A stretch of DNA of 64,000 nt from Thraustochytrium sp. TN22 (Eukaryota > Sar > Bigyra > Thraustochytrida > Thraustochytriidae): assembly GCA_013306675.1 (NCBI GenBank), contig JABLUY010000012.1, positions 124,001-188,000 on the forward strand, written 5' to 3'. Under the pieces are notes generated by a model. The model was not told the DNA's origin. It was given only the letters and a program-made list of their open reading frames with translations, and searched no databases. Position numbers and translations under genes: made by a program. Positions 1 through 9,443 of the stretch are shown in pieces (position 1 is the first letter of the stretch; the number at the start of each line of letters is the position of its first letter).

Positions 1-1
1 C

Positions 2-522
2 GTCTTCTTCCAGCTGCTCGAGGCTGTCCTGGGCCAGGCTGGCGTCGGCGATACGAAGCGCGACAGGAGCCTGACGCGCCTGCTGGTTGCGGCGCCGCGC
101 CTGCCGGCGGGTGTGCTGGCGCTCCTGGCGCAGTTCTGCGAATCCGACAAGCATGGTCTTGGCCTGTACGCGCTGCGCGAGCTGGCGCTTGGCCGATTCT
201 CCGTGCAAAAGGACTGCCTGCGACTGTTGGCGTACTACGCTGTGCGGTCAGCCACGGACCGCGTGAGCGCGCGTGCCGTGCGCGTCATGATTGGTGTCTA
301 CTCGAAGCTCAATGCGGCTGCGCAGACGCTTGTGGACGACTTTGCCCTGGGCATGTTGCGCAGCGTGCTGGAGCCCGGCGTTGCGCCTGACGCCGAGATC
401 GCCGAGGTGATCGCGACGCGCAAGGCTGACCTTTTGCAGGCGCGACCCGAGGGCACGCTGTCGCACTCGCTCCTGGTCGCCGCCGCGGGGGCGGACGGCG
501 CGGCCACGTCGCAACCGCAATT

Positions 523-559
<37 letters not shown>

Positions 560-1918
560 GCGCAGGAGCAGGAGCAGGAGCAGGGCAAGAAGCAGAATGC
601 ACCCGACGTAAACCAGGAGGGCATGGACGTGGACGAGGGCGAAGGTGAAGGCGAGGAGGCCGACGGCGAGGCGGACGCCGCCGAGAAGGCTGCAGATGAG
701 CTGGACGAGCAAGAGACGAACTTGGAGTTCGAAAAAGACGAGGGTCTGCTTGAAAGCGGTGTGCAGCGCGAGCAGGTGTCTGACAAGGACCGCGAAAAGG
801 ACTCCATGCGCCGCATTGCGCTCGTGGTGGCGCTAAGCAGGCGCAAGACCGGTCTGCTGCGCGACTACGCGGAGACGTACGCGCAACTGGAGGAAGACAG
901 CCCTTCGCGCACCGTGCTGGAGAACGCGGTCGTGGAGCTCTTTCCTTTGCTGGCTCGTGACGCCAGCCCGGCGCAAGCGCTGGCGCTCTTGCAGGACTAC
1001 CCGTCGAATGCAAGCCGCTTCATCGTGCACGCCCTCAAGCTGCTGGCGCAGGAGACGGTATCGGACTCGCGCGAGAAACGACGCGAGCTCGTGGCGCAGG
1101 CCAAGGCGACAAGCGACGACGCGGGCGTGGCGCTCTTTGACCAGGACGACACCTACGTCATCCCGGTGCTGGGCTCGCTGCCGCGCACCGAAATGCGGCG
1201 CTTTCTGCAGGGCATTTTGCGGCTCGACGACAACGCCGCCGTGGAGGCGGCCATCGACAGCATTCTGGCGGCTGGGCGCTTCGCCACGGATGAGGTGGTG
1301 CAGGACGGCGAACTGGACCAGCAGACAGAGGAGCGCAGCAAGGAGAACCAGCCGCTGCTGCCGGAGGAACTCATGGTGGAGTTCGTGTTGACACCTGTGT
1401 CGGAGGATATCTCCACAGCGACGCTCAAGAACGCGACGGAATCTTGCTTGGCGCGCAAGGAGTTCTTCACGCGCGATGTGCTGGCGAGCGTGATTCGCGA
1501 GCTTTTGCTGCAGTGCGAGGATAACAAGCTGCCGCTGCTCTTTATGCGCATCATGATCCGCAGCATGGAGGAGCAGCCGACCATCAAGCAGTTTATCGCG
1601 GAGGTGCTGTCAGAGTTGGTGGACCGCGAGCTGTGGACGTGGAACGACCGCGCGCTCTGGCAGGGCTTTGTCCTGTGCGCCATGAAGCTCGCCACGCTGG
1701 CGTACCCAATCCTCTTCCGGCTCCCTGCTTCCGAGCTGGAGAGCGTCATCGAGATCGCGCGCAAGCGTGACCCGCAAGACAAGCTCGTGGCCCGTCTTAT
1801 TTTTTACGCGCGCCGCAACCAGCAGGCGCTCAACCTGTCTCCGGAGACGCTCGCGCTGCTGGACAAGTACGACACCAAAAAGGAGGCCAGGGACGAGAAG
1901 GAGGGCACCGCGTCGTAA
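2..1918 (+). CDS. SYMPK: Symplekin, C-terminal part (5' end outside window)
   Basis: The frame is open from base 2 to a TAA at 1916-1918 (638 codons), with no ATG required at the left edge, so the gene begins upstream. Symplekin/Pta1 is the scaffold of the nuclear mRNA cleavage-and-polyadenylation complex and of histone pre-mRNA 3' processing. The last ~200 residues carry the family's C-terminal helical-repeat domain (LPEELMVEFVLTP, then LPLLFMRIMIRSM, then LWTWNDRALWQGFVLCA). Before it lies a low-complexity linker: a 12-residue polyglutamine run from CAG repeats (522-557) and then a long acidic Glu/Asp stretch. Pure glutamine runs recur in other genes of the window. It is convergent with the next gene, 180 bases away. 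The domain assignment is confident; only the C-terminal portion can be judged. Confidence 0.85.
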
Positions 1919-2097
1919 TGTAGGAGGAAGTTTGCTCAAGAGTAGGATACTTCATTGTTTGCTGCTGAGTGTAAAAAATGCGGAAAGGATGGCACAAATC
2001 GCGCAGTGCCGGTGCGCAAAGAAGCAGAGAGAGAAGGGTCAAGTAGAGGAAAAGTGGCGGTGGAAGAAGTCGCGTGGCCCGAGGAAGCCCAGCGTGC

Positions 2098-2643
2098 TTA
2101 CCGGTCCTCCTCGGAGAACCACTCCCAGCACTCGGCGAATACGCGGTAGGCTGGGTCGTTGGCGACACGGTCGCAGACCGGGACAGTGGTCTCGTACGGC
2201 TCCGGCTGGTCGCGCCAGCACTCGGCGTTGAAAAAGAGCGAGGTGCCCTGGGTGTAAAAGGTCCCCCGCTTGCAGAAACCGAGGTTGCGGCAGACGCCCT
2301 TGCTACGAGCCTTGCGCACGGCCTTGGTTACCTTCTTCATGGCCTTGGTCTCCTTGCTCTTCATCTTGCGCGCGGAAACGCCGCTCTCCTTGACGCTCGT
2401 GAGCGTCATGCTCCAGCGCTCCATCATCTTGAGCAGCTTCTTGACCGTGTTGGTCTTGGTGGTCTCGCTCTCGAAGCATAGCACCTCGTCGTCCTCACAC
2501 GAATGCTGTCCAAAGTCCATGTGGTCAGGCCCAACGCAGATGGTTGCCGTCTCGGGGATGGTCACGTCCGCGCGGCTCGACATGACCATGGCCACCAGAA
2601 GCAGCGCCACCGCGCACACGTACGATTGCCTCGAGAGCGCCAT
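2098..2643 (-). CDS. Small secreted cysteine-rich protein, unknown function
   Basis: A 181-residue protein with an evident N-terminal signal peptide (hydrophobic AVALLLVAMVM, probable cleavage near residue 25). The mature part has eight cysteines (36, 49, 56, 118, 124, 142, 157, 172), enough for four disulfides. A lysine-rich, probably helical centre (about 64-117) separates the N-terminal and C-terminal cysteine clusters. The C-terminus is aromatic and acidic. I recognise no family. It is probably secreted or resident in the secretory pathway. The ATG at 2641-2643 is the natural start because the signal peptide follows directly. It is convergent with the symplekin gene. Confidence 0.7.
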   Translation of the reverse strand: MALSRQSYVCAVALLLVAMVMSSRADVTIPETATICVGPDHMDFGQHSCEDDEVLCFESETTKTNTVKKLLKMMERWSMTLTSVKESGVSARKMKSKETKAMKKVTKAVRKARSKGVCRNLGFCKRGTFYTQGTSLFFNAECWRDQPEPYETTVPVCDRVANDPAYRVFAECWEWFSEEDR

Positions 2644-4461
2644 CGTGCGACGCGGCGCGACCTAGGCGGGTCTCGCTCGCTGGCTGCCACGCTGGTGCTC
2701 TGTTCCTGATTTGCGGGTCGCCGCTTCCCTGGTGAGGCGCTGGACACGTGTGCACCTTCGTTGATCCCGCCTCTACTGCCTCTCCAGCCGCGCCGCGCCG
2801 CGCCGCGCCGAGTTGAGTTGGGTTACAATTCGAGCCGTCGTCGACCCTATCTCAGGCGTGCGCGAAGAGCGTGCGTGCGGAGCAAAGCTAGATAGCTTGC
2901 ACGACTGAGGGAGGAGGCAAAGTGGACTCTGCTCGCGGCTCCGCGCCTAGTTAACTGACTGGCCGACTGCACGGGCTCGCCGAGTCAACAACCTCGCGGA
3001 TCTCGCACGATCGCTGTATGGACAGTTGGCCACCGCGCCAGCACCGCGCCGGCCAGGTTCCGGCGAAACAGCAGCGCCCACTTCCTCCAATCCACTTCTT
3101 CTCCTGCCTCCGCGCTTGCGCCGCCGACAGCGATTTGCAGGCTGCCAAGGGCGGCAACCGGAGCGACGACGCAGAAACACGCAAGCAAGCGCGCGACCTC
3201 GTCCCGCTCGACCTCCCGCACTCATCTCGCCCGCGCCGCCCCGTGTCGCCCCGTGCCTCCATCGAGCCGCCGCGGAGTCCACTCCAGTCTCTCTCTCTGT
3301 GTGGCAGCGTCCGTGCCGTTGATGTGGAGAGCGAGCACAGGGGACGGGACAAGGGGGTCTCCTCCGGGACATGGCGCAGGCTCGCTTTTTTCCAGGTGGG
3401 CGTTATTTGTCGCGGCGCTGTGCTCATGACCGCGCGAGCTTGCAGTGCCTGGCAGGCCTGCCAAGCCAGCCAGTGCTTGCCTGCGTTGCTTTTGCGCGTG
3501 CGTGCACAGGGCTGGGCGTCGCGTGTGGCGAGCGTTTCTTCTCTTTCTCCCGCGAGACTTGATTTCGAGTGCTTGTTCTGGTAGCGAGTTTGACCTGCTG
3601 CAGGGAGCGCATGGCGCGGTCCCGGATGGCGGGGACTCGACGATCGGCCCGGTGACTGCGCTTGCTCCCGCGGGACGTGAGATGCTTGCTAGGGAAGTCA
3701 AACTTGGACTTCGATTGGGGCTGCGCAGCCGTACATCGGGGTGCGCCATCCCCAGGCGGAAGACGCACACGCAACGCGACGACCCCAGGCAGCGCATGGC
3801 ATTGAGTTTGGAGAGGCCGCTCGCCGCGCTCGCCCGAGAGCTAGAGCCTGGACGACAGTCTCGCGGAAGATGGTCATCACGAACCGACATATGAACGGTA
3901 CAAAGGCAGAGCCCAGGAACGAGCTCCCATTGTTACATAAGATTGTGCACAAACTTTGAAGTTCGTTGCCTCACTGTCAGTAAGCACCTCACGGCACGGC
4001 ATCGCAATGCGTACTCACGGCACCATGAATTCGAGGTTGCCGGCGCGAGGGCCTAGGATGTCCCTTGCTCATCTCAACTCGCCCAAGTCTTCTCCGATCT
4101 TCTTCTTGTGCTCCAATCATCTTGCTGCGGGCGACGCGAGTATCTTCCTCAGCTCGGCACGAACGGCGTCGTAGAGCTGTGCTCTATTGACCTCGGCCGC
4201 GACCTCGAGCACTCTGCTCTGAACGCCCAAGAAGCAGACGCAGACGCAGACGCAGAAGCAGACGCAGAAGAAGAAGAAGAGCATGATCATGATCATGACG
4301 GATCAGATGTTCAACCTTGTAGACCCGCATCCTCTGTCAGAAGGACCGGGCGGCGCGGCGCGGCACGGCGCGGCACGGCGCGGCACGGCGCGGCACGGCA
4401 CCGCGGGCGCAAGCGCCCTGAGCAGCGGCGGCACGCGGCGAGCGCGAGCCGCGTGAACGGC
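2644..4461. other. Intergenic, 1.8 kb, no supported gene
   Basis: This lies between the divergent starts of the secreted protein and the phospholipase B-like gene. Short open frames on both strands are arginine/alanine/serine-rich composition artefacts. It holds a GACGCA-type tandem tract (about 4228-4270), a GAAGAA run, and a 10-base CGGCGCGGCA-type tandem repeat (4351-4400) just upstream of the phospholipase start. The phospholipase frame is open through this repeat back to 4108, but the signal peptide places the start at 4462. Confidence 0.5.
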
Positions 4462-6210
4462 ATGGCGACGCAGATGAAGATGATGGTGGCGGCGGTGCTG
4501 GCGGCCACCGTCGTGGCCGCCGGGCCGGCGGCGGCAGCGGCGACGGATGCGCAGCGCGAGGGCACGGCACGCACGACGACGACGGCGATGACGACGACGC
4601 ACAGCGCAGCTGCCCGCGCGCAGCCGGAGGGCGGCCTGGCGGTGGAGGCCGGGCCGGGCGGCGAGGCCGTGGCGTGGGCGAGCTTCGAAGACGGACTCAA
4701 CGCGACGGGCTGGGGCGTGCTGCACGTGCACACGAACGCGAGCAGCGAGGACGAGGAGCAGGCGTTCGCTGCTGGGATGGTGGAAGCCTATTTGACGGCT
4801 GAACACATCTACACGACGGCGCAGAACGTGGTGCAGGCGCTCTTCAAGGCGGAGCGCATGCCGGCGCGCGTGGAGGCCTTTCTGCGCGAGCAGGACACGT
4901 GGGCACGTGCCAAGGTGGCTGAGGAGAAGGAGCGCGACCCGGTGCTGCGCCACGTGGGCCTGGTACTGCAGCAGTTCGATGGGCTCATGGCCGGGTACGC
5001 GCAGCGCGTCAAGGAGGGCGCGGTGCCTGCGCTTGAGCCATGGGCGTTCCAAATGTTGAACGGCGTGGGCGACCTGATCGACATCAACGCGGCGCTGGGG
5101 CCGAAGAAGCCAAAGGATCTCAGCAAGATGGCGCGCAAGCACGCGGAGCTGCTGCAGGCGCGCAACGGGCACTGCTCGGCGCTCATCAAGGTCCTGCCGG
5201 ACTTTTCGGATCTGCTCATGGGCCACTCGTCGTGGTACACGTATGCGCTGACGAACCGCATCTTCAAGCACTACTACCTGGACTTTAACGACGCGGCCAC
5301 GGCGGCCAAGGGAATTTCGTTCTCGTCGTATCCGGGGTTCTTGGAGTCGCTGGACGACTTTTACATGCTGTCGAGCGGGCTGGCGTGGACCCAGACCACG
5401 AACGGGATCCTGGACAAGGCCGCGTACGAGGGGCTCACGCCGGCGTCGCTGCTGGCTTGGCAGCGTGTTCGCGCGGCGAGCGCCGTGGCGCGCGACGGCA
5501 AGAGCTGGTTCGACGCCTTCCGCATGCATGCGAGTGGGACCTACGCAAACCAGTACATGATCGTGAACTACAACCTCTTCGAGCCGCAGCAGCCGCTCAA
5601 GCCCGGAACGCTCTGGGTCGTTGAGGAGATGCCGGGCCTGGTGATTGGCGAGGACCAGACGTCGACGCTCATCCTTGGCGGCTTTTGGTCCTCGTACAAC
5701 GTGCCGTTCTACCCGGAGATTTACAAGCGCAGCGGGTATCCCGCGGTGGCGGCCAAGCATGGCAACTACTTCACGCACCAGCTGGCACCGCGTGCCAAGA
5801 TCTTCCGCCGCGACCAGAGCACGGTGCACGACCTGGACTCTTTCAAGGCTCTGCTGCGCAGCAACGACTACCTGGAGGACCCGTTCTCGCTGGACGACGG
5901 CGCGCCCAACCCGATGTATGCGATCTGCTCGCGCGGCGACCTCATCGAGGGCCATCCCATCCCGGACGGCTGCTACGACACCAAGGTTTCTAGCTACAAG
6001 TTCGGCGTCATGGATCGCCGCGCGCAGATCGTCAATGGCATGACGCGAGGCCTCAACAGCACGGCACTCCCGCCGTTTGCTTGGAAGCAGCTTCCGCGCA
6101 CGCGCCACCTCGGCCTGCCGCCCGTGTACGACTTTGACTTTCTGCTCACGCAGCCGCGCGAGCGTCACCAGGTCCCGGCCGCGGCGATCAAGCTCGAGAC
6201 CAAGCGTTAA
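4462..6210 (+). CDS. Phospholipase B-like (laminin A/PLBD family) Ntn-type hydrolase
   Basis: A 582-residue member of the phospholipase B-like family (Dictyostelium PlbA, mammalian PLBD1/PLBD2), lysosomal or secreted amidohydrolases/phospholipases of the Ntn fold. The N-terminus is a signal peptide (MKMMVAAVLAATVVAAG), which is why the ATG at 4462 is preferred over the open frame back to 4108. The key motif NGHCSALIKVLPDFSDLLMG is present. Its cysteine (C238) is the expected nucleophile exposed by autocleavage, followed by the family's HSSWYTY segment and later the VGEDQTSTLILGGFWSSYN, MYAICSRGDL and GVMDRRAQIV blocks. Length and order fit a full-length enzyme. The linker at 28-60 is Thr/Ala-rich. 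An AATAAA overlaps the stop codon. Confidence 0.9.
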   Translation: MATQMKMMVAAVLAATVVAAGPAAAAATDAQREGTARTTTTAMTTTHSAAARAQPEGGLAVEAGPGGEAVAWASFEDGLNATGWGVLHVHTNASSEDEEQAFAAGMVEAYLTAEHIYTTAQNVVQALFKAERMPARVEAFLREQDTWARAKVAEEKERDPVLRHVGLVLQQFDGLMAGYAQRVKEGAVPALEPWAFQMLNGVGDLIDINAALGPKKPKDLSKMARKHAELLQARNGHCSALIKVLPDFSDLLMGHSSWYTYALTNRIFKHYYLDFNDAATAAKGISFSSYPGFLESLDDFYMLSSGLAWTQTTNGILDKAAYEGLTPASLLAWQRVRAASAVARDGKSWFDAFRMHASGTYANQYMIVNYNLFEPQQPLKPGTLWVVEEMPGLVIGEDQTSTLILGGFWSSYNVPFYPEIYKRSGYPAVAAKHGNYFTHQLAPRAKIFRRDQSTVHDLDSFKALLRSNDYLEDPFSLDDGAPNPMYAICSRGDLIEGHPIPDGCYDTKVSSYKFGVMDRRAQIVNGMTRGLNSTALPPFAWKQLPRTRHLGLPPVYDFDFLLTQPRERHQVPAAAIKLETKR

Positions 6211-6214
6211 TAAA
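6209..6214 (+). promoter_or_regulatory. AATAAA polyadenylation signal overlapping the PLB-like stop
   Basis: The stop TAA (6208-6210) is immediately followed by TAAA, so AATAAA spans 6209-6214. This is the canonical metazoan-type hexamer. Whether this organism uses it is not shown by the sequence. Confidence 0.4.
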
Positions 6215-6528
6215 GGCTCCAGGGCTCCAAGCGCCAGTCCGTTTTTTTGCATACATAGCATCAAAGATACATTTACTCTGACGATGTAGAAGACAGTGGT
6301 TGCGAGGGGTGAGCTGCGCCGAGAAGCCGCCCTGATCGATCGTGGACTTTGCCTACATCGCGGGTTGTTTCTTCTCGTGCGCAAATCTCGTTTCAAGTCC
6401 AACAGCCGCTCGGCACAAGCGCAAACTGCTCATTGGCAGCTCGCACCATTGGCTGACGAGGGGCCTGTCAGACCGGTCTGGCGGACCCGGATCGCGTCGT
6501 GCCGTCCATGTAGAACTGAAAGGTCACA

Positions 6529-6590
6529 GAGAAAGAGAGAGAGAGAGAAAGAGCTGGCACGAAGCGGCCCTTCTCTCTCTCTCTCTCATC
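6529..6590. repeat. (GA)n ... (TC)n inverted repeat between convergent genes
   Basis: A purine run (GA-rich, 6529-6553) is followed after about 17 bases by a complementary pyrimidine run (CT-rich, 6570-6587). It could form a hairpin with a stem of about 15 base pairs. It lies between the 3' ends of the PLB-like gene (+) and the dioxygenase (-). Confidence 0.6.
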
Positions 6591-6733
6591 TGATCATCTC
6601 CTCCGGCCCTTCCACTCATCATGGACACGACACGCGCGCGACCCGAGACCATCGCCTCGCTGCGAAAACCAGGCCCGGCTACGGCTCTGCGCGAAGTAGG
6701 TAGCTAGCTGCTCAAGGGAGGAGAACGCAGCTT

Positions 6734-7816
6734 TTAGAGCTTGGCGGAGGAGGGCGTCTGCGCAAAGCGCGCCTGAGCGCGAAAGAGCAGACGCGGCTCA
6801 TCGCCGAAGCTGCCGAGACTAGCGTGCAGCAGGCTCGTGTTGTCCCAGATGGCCAGGGACTCACCGTTCTTCCACTCGTGCGCGTAGGAGAAGCCAGCCT
6901 TGAGCATGCGGTCCCAAAGGTCGGCGTTCGAGATCCAGTACTCGCCGGTGCGCTCGTCGCGCAGGCCCTTGGGCGTAAAGGGCACGTAAAGTACCTCCTT
7001 ACCGGTGACCGGGTGCGGGAACACGCAGGGCAGGCGCACATCGGGAAAGGCGGCACGCTCCTCTTCGGTAGCGTTCTTGAAGTCGCTGATCCAGTTGGTG
7101 CTGGCGAGCAGCGTGGAGTGGCGAAGGCGCTCCTTCTCCTCGGGCGTGAAGACCTCATCGCTGTGGAAGGCGGCCGTCGAGTCCAGAAAGCCGGTGGCGC
7201 CGCCGCGGCCCGGGCGAACCTTGGAGTGCAGCAGGTTGACGAGCTGCAGCTTGACCGGGCCCCAGAACTGGCCGTCCGTGTGCAGGTACTGCGCAGCCGT
7301 GTCGCCGGCCTTAACCGTGCCGTCCGTCTGCAGGTTGCCAATGCGCACGACCTCGGGGTGGTCCTTGTCGCGAGCGTTGAACGCGAAGCACGGCGGCAGC
7401 AGCACCGGGTCGCCGATGCGCTCCGCCAGCCGCAGCAGCTCCGTGGGCGTCAGGTCCTGGTCCTTGATGGCGACCACGCCATGCTCGAACACCTTCTGCA
7501 TCACCTTCTCGCGAAAGTCCTCGTCGCTCAGGTCCAGCACGCTGCGCCCATCCAGGCTCACGCGCGTGAACCGCGTCTTGTACACGCCGTCCTTGGGCTC
7601 CGGGAACACCACGCCCGGGGGCGGCACCACCGCGCTGCTCTCGCCGCTGCTCGCGCTCTTGGCCGCCATCCTGCTGCTCTTGGTTGTCTTTGCAGTCGTA
7701 GTTCTCGATCTGGGTCTCCTGCGCGTCGCGCCTCGCCGCCTGCTCGGACGCCGGGCCGAGCTTAAGGTCACGCTTGCGGCCAGCGCCATCCAAGCCACTC
7801 TGCGGTTTATGTTCAT
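6734..7816 (-). CDS. TauD/TfdA-family Fe(II)/2-oxoglutarate dioxygenase
   Basis: A 360-residue protein. The catalytic core (about 78-350) has the family's iron triad: HTD (H179, D181) within QYLHTDGQFW, and a distal His (H331) in WDNTSLLHASLG. An Arg (R342 or R346) suits the 2-oxoglutarate carboxylate. Such enzymes couple 2-oxoglutarate decarboxylation to substrate hydroxylation; the family includes taurine dioxygenase and fungal xanthine dioxygenase XanA. Two ATGs are plausible. 7816 gives an Arg-rich, possibly targeting N-terminus (VAWMALAASVTLSS). 7669 (MAAKSASS) has a better initiation context and leaves just the core. The frame stays open to 8182 without another convincing start. It is divergent from the deaminase gene. 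The substrate cannot be read from sequence. Confidence 0.85.
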   Translation of the reverse strand: MNINRRVAWMALAASVTLSSARRPSRRRGATRRRPRSRTTTAKTTKSSRMAAKSASSGESSAVVPPPGVVFPEPKDGVYKTRFTRVSLDGRSVLDLSDEDFREKVMQKVFEHGVVAIKDQDLTPTELLRLAERIGDPVLLPPCFAFNARDKDHPEVVRIGNLQTDGTVKAGDTAAQYLHTDGQFWGPVKLQLVNLLHSKVRPGRGGATGFLDSTAAFHSDEVFTPEEKERLRHSTLLASTNWISDFKNATEEERAAFPDVRLPCVFPHPVTGKEVLYVPFTPKGLRDERTGEYWISNADLWDRMLKAGFSYAHEWKNGESLAIWDNTSLLHASLGSFGDEPRLLFRAQARFAQTPSSAKL

Positions 7817-9443
7817 TTCTCGGCACCGAATTCTCCACTTGCGCCGCGACGAAACACCGTCGCAATCTGCCCCCACCTTACGCGGCCGCGGCCTCCGACG
7901 CCGATCCTCCACCCTCCACTTGCGCGCCCGAAGCCCTACTTGCGCGCGCGCATTCTGCACTTGCGGCCAGGGAATGCGCCACTGCCGCCGGAGCCGCCGG
8001 GCCCGTGCTGCGTCGCCCTCGGGCGACTCCCCGCCACCCGCGCCGGACCCGGTGTAGGCGGTCCCCGATAACAAATACGGTGCGCCGGGTCCCGTGGCGG
8101 CGGAATGAACGTCGCGACCTTCCCCCCCTGGCTGCGCTGAACAGGGCCCGGACGGCACGGGCGGGGACCTCGGTGCGTACATAGTTTCGTGCAGGGATGA
8201 TCAACCTAATCGGCCTTCAAGGTCATGATGAGGCGGCAGCGTGGCGGCGCCAGCGCCGCGGCGCGCCAGCCAGGAGCTGCGCCAGGACGCTGGGCGTGAC
8301 GCCACGGGTCCGTGGCAAGTGCCGCAGAGCTTCGAGAAGACCAGCAAGCCCTGACCCGTGCTCGTGCAGTGGTGCAGCCTGTGCGCTGGACAGCACAGCA
8401 CAGTCACTGCCTCACCTGAACGAGAAATCGGTCGAGGCTCTCCGGCCGTCCTGCAAGGGCCAGGCTGCCTCAACTCGCCTGGTTGCGATGTCTGTCTGTC
8501 TGTCTGCTCGAGTCTGATGCAGCTACGCGCTCCAAGGGCGGAGGATGCGGCGATGCGGAAAGGGAGACCCGCACCGCCGGAGCAACCGCAGCCGCAGCGG
8601 CTCCGCACACGCCCGGCGTCTCCCTGATGGCTCGTGCGCTCTCGGCGTCGGCGACGGGGCTTCCAAGCTTCCAGCGGTGCTCGGCTTCCTCGCCCGGGGC
8701 CTGCATTGCAGTGCAGGCAGTGCCGGGCCAGGGCCTCATCGCGACGCCGTCGCCGCATGGCCGAAGAAAGAAAGGAAGGTCCGCCCGCGCTTTGCTCTGC
8801 CCTGCTGTGCTTTCCGCTCCCGGCTCAACGCAGCGCTACGCCGGGCACAGCAGCAGCAGCCAGCCAGCTGGCAGGCCTCGCTGGCCCACGCAGGCCACCG
8901 GTCTCGCTCCGCCTTGGTTTGACCGCGGCGCTCGCTCAGCTCGCTCGCTCGCCCGCTCGCCGCGCTCAGCGCCGCGCTTCACAGCTTGGTGCACCCGCGT
9001 CATCACGCACGCGCGGCGCCGCGCCGGGTCCGGGCGCCGCTCCGCTCGGCCTCGCGCCGCTCGGCGCCGCTCGGCGCCGCTCGGCCTCGCGCGCGGCGCC
9101 GCGCTGGCCAGCCGCCGGCCGCGGCGCGGCGCGGGCGGGGTTTGCTTTGATCGGCGTCGGGCCTCGGAGGCTTCGATTCGAGGTTGGCCTCGGCGCGTTG
9201 CCCGGCTGGCGCCTCGACTTTTCGAAATTTGAACGCGGCGGCGGCGGCGGCGACGCCCGCGGCCCGGGAGTTGACGGCAGCGGCGGCGCGCGCGGTCGCG
9301 TGCGGCGGCGGCGCGCGCGAGCAAAAGGCTAAAGGCAAAGCGCGAACGGAGTCGAGCGGAGAGCTGAGCAGGACCGAGCCGAGCCGAGCGAGCGCGCAGG
9401 ACCCCTCGCCGCGCTTCGAGCGCAGTCTCTGGAGCAGGGCGAA
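7817..9443. other. Divergent intergenic region, 1.6 kb
   Basis: This lies between the start of the dioxygenase (-) and the tandem deaminase (+), so both promoters should be here. It holds a TCTG tetranucleotide tract near 8488-8505 and extremely GC-rich, CGCGC/GCTC-repetitive DNA from about 8930 to 9410. No supported gene; open frames are Arg/Ala/Pro-rich artefacts. Confidence 0.45.
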
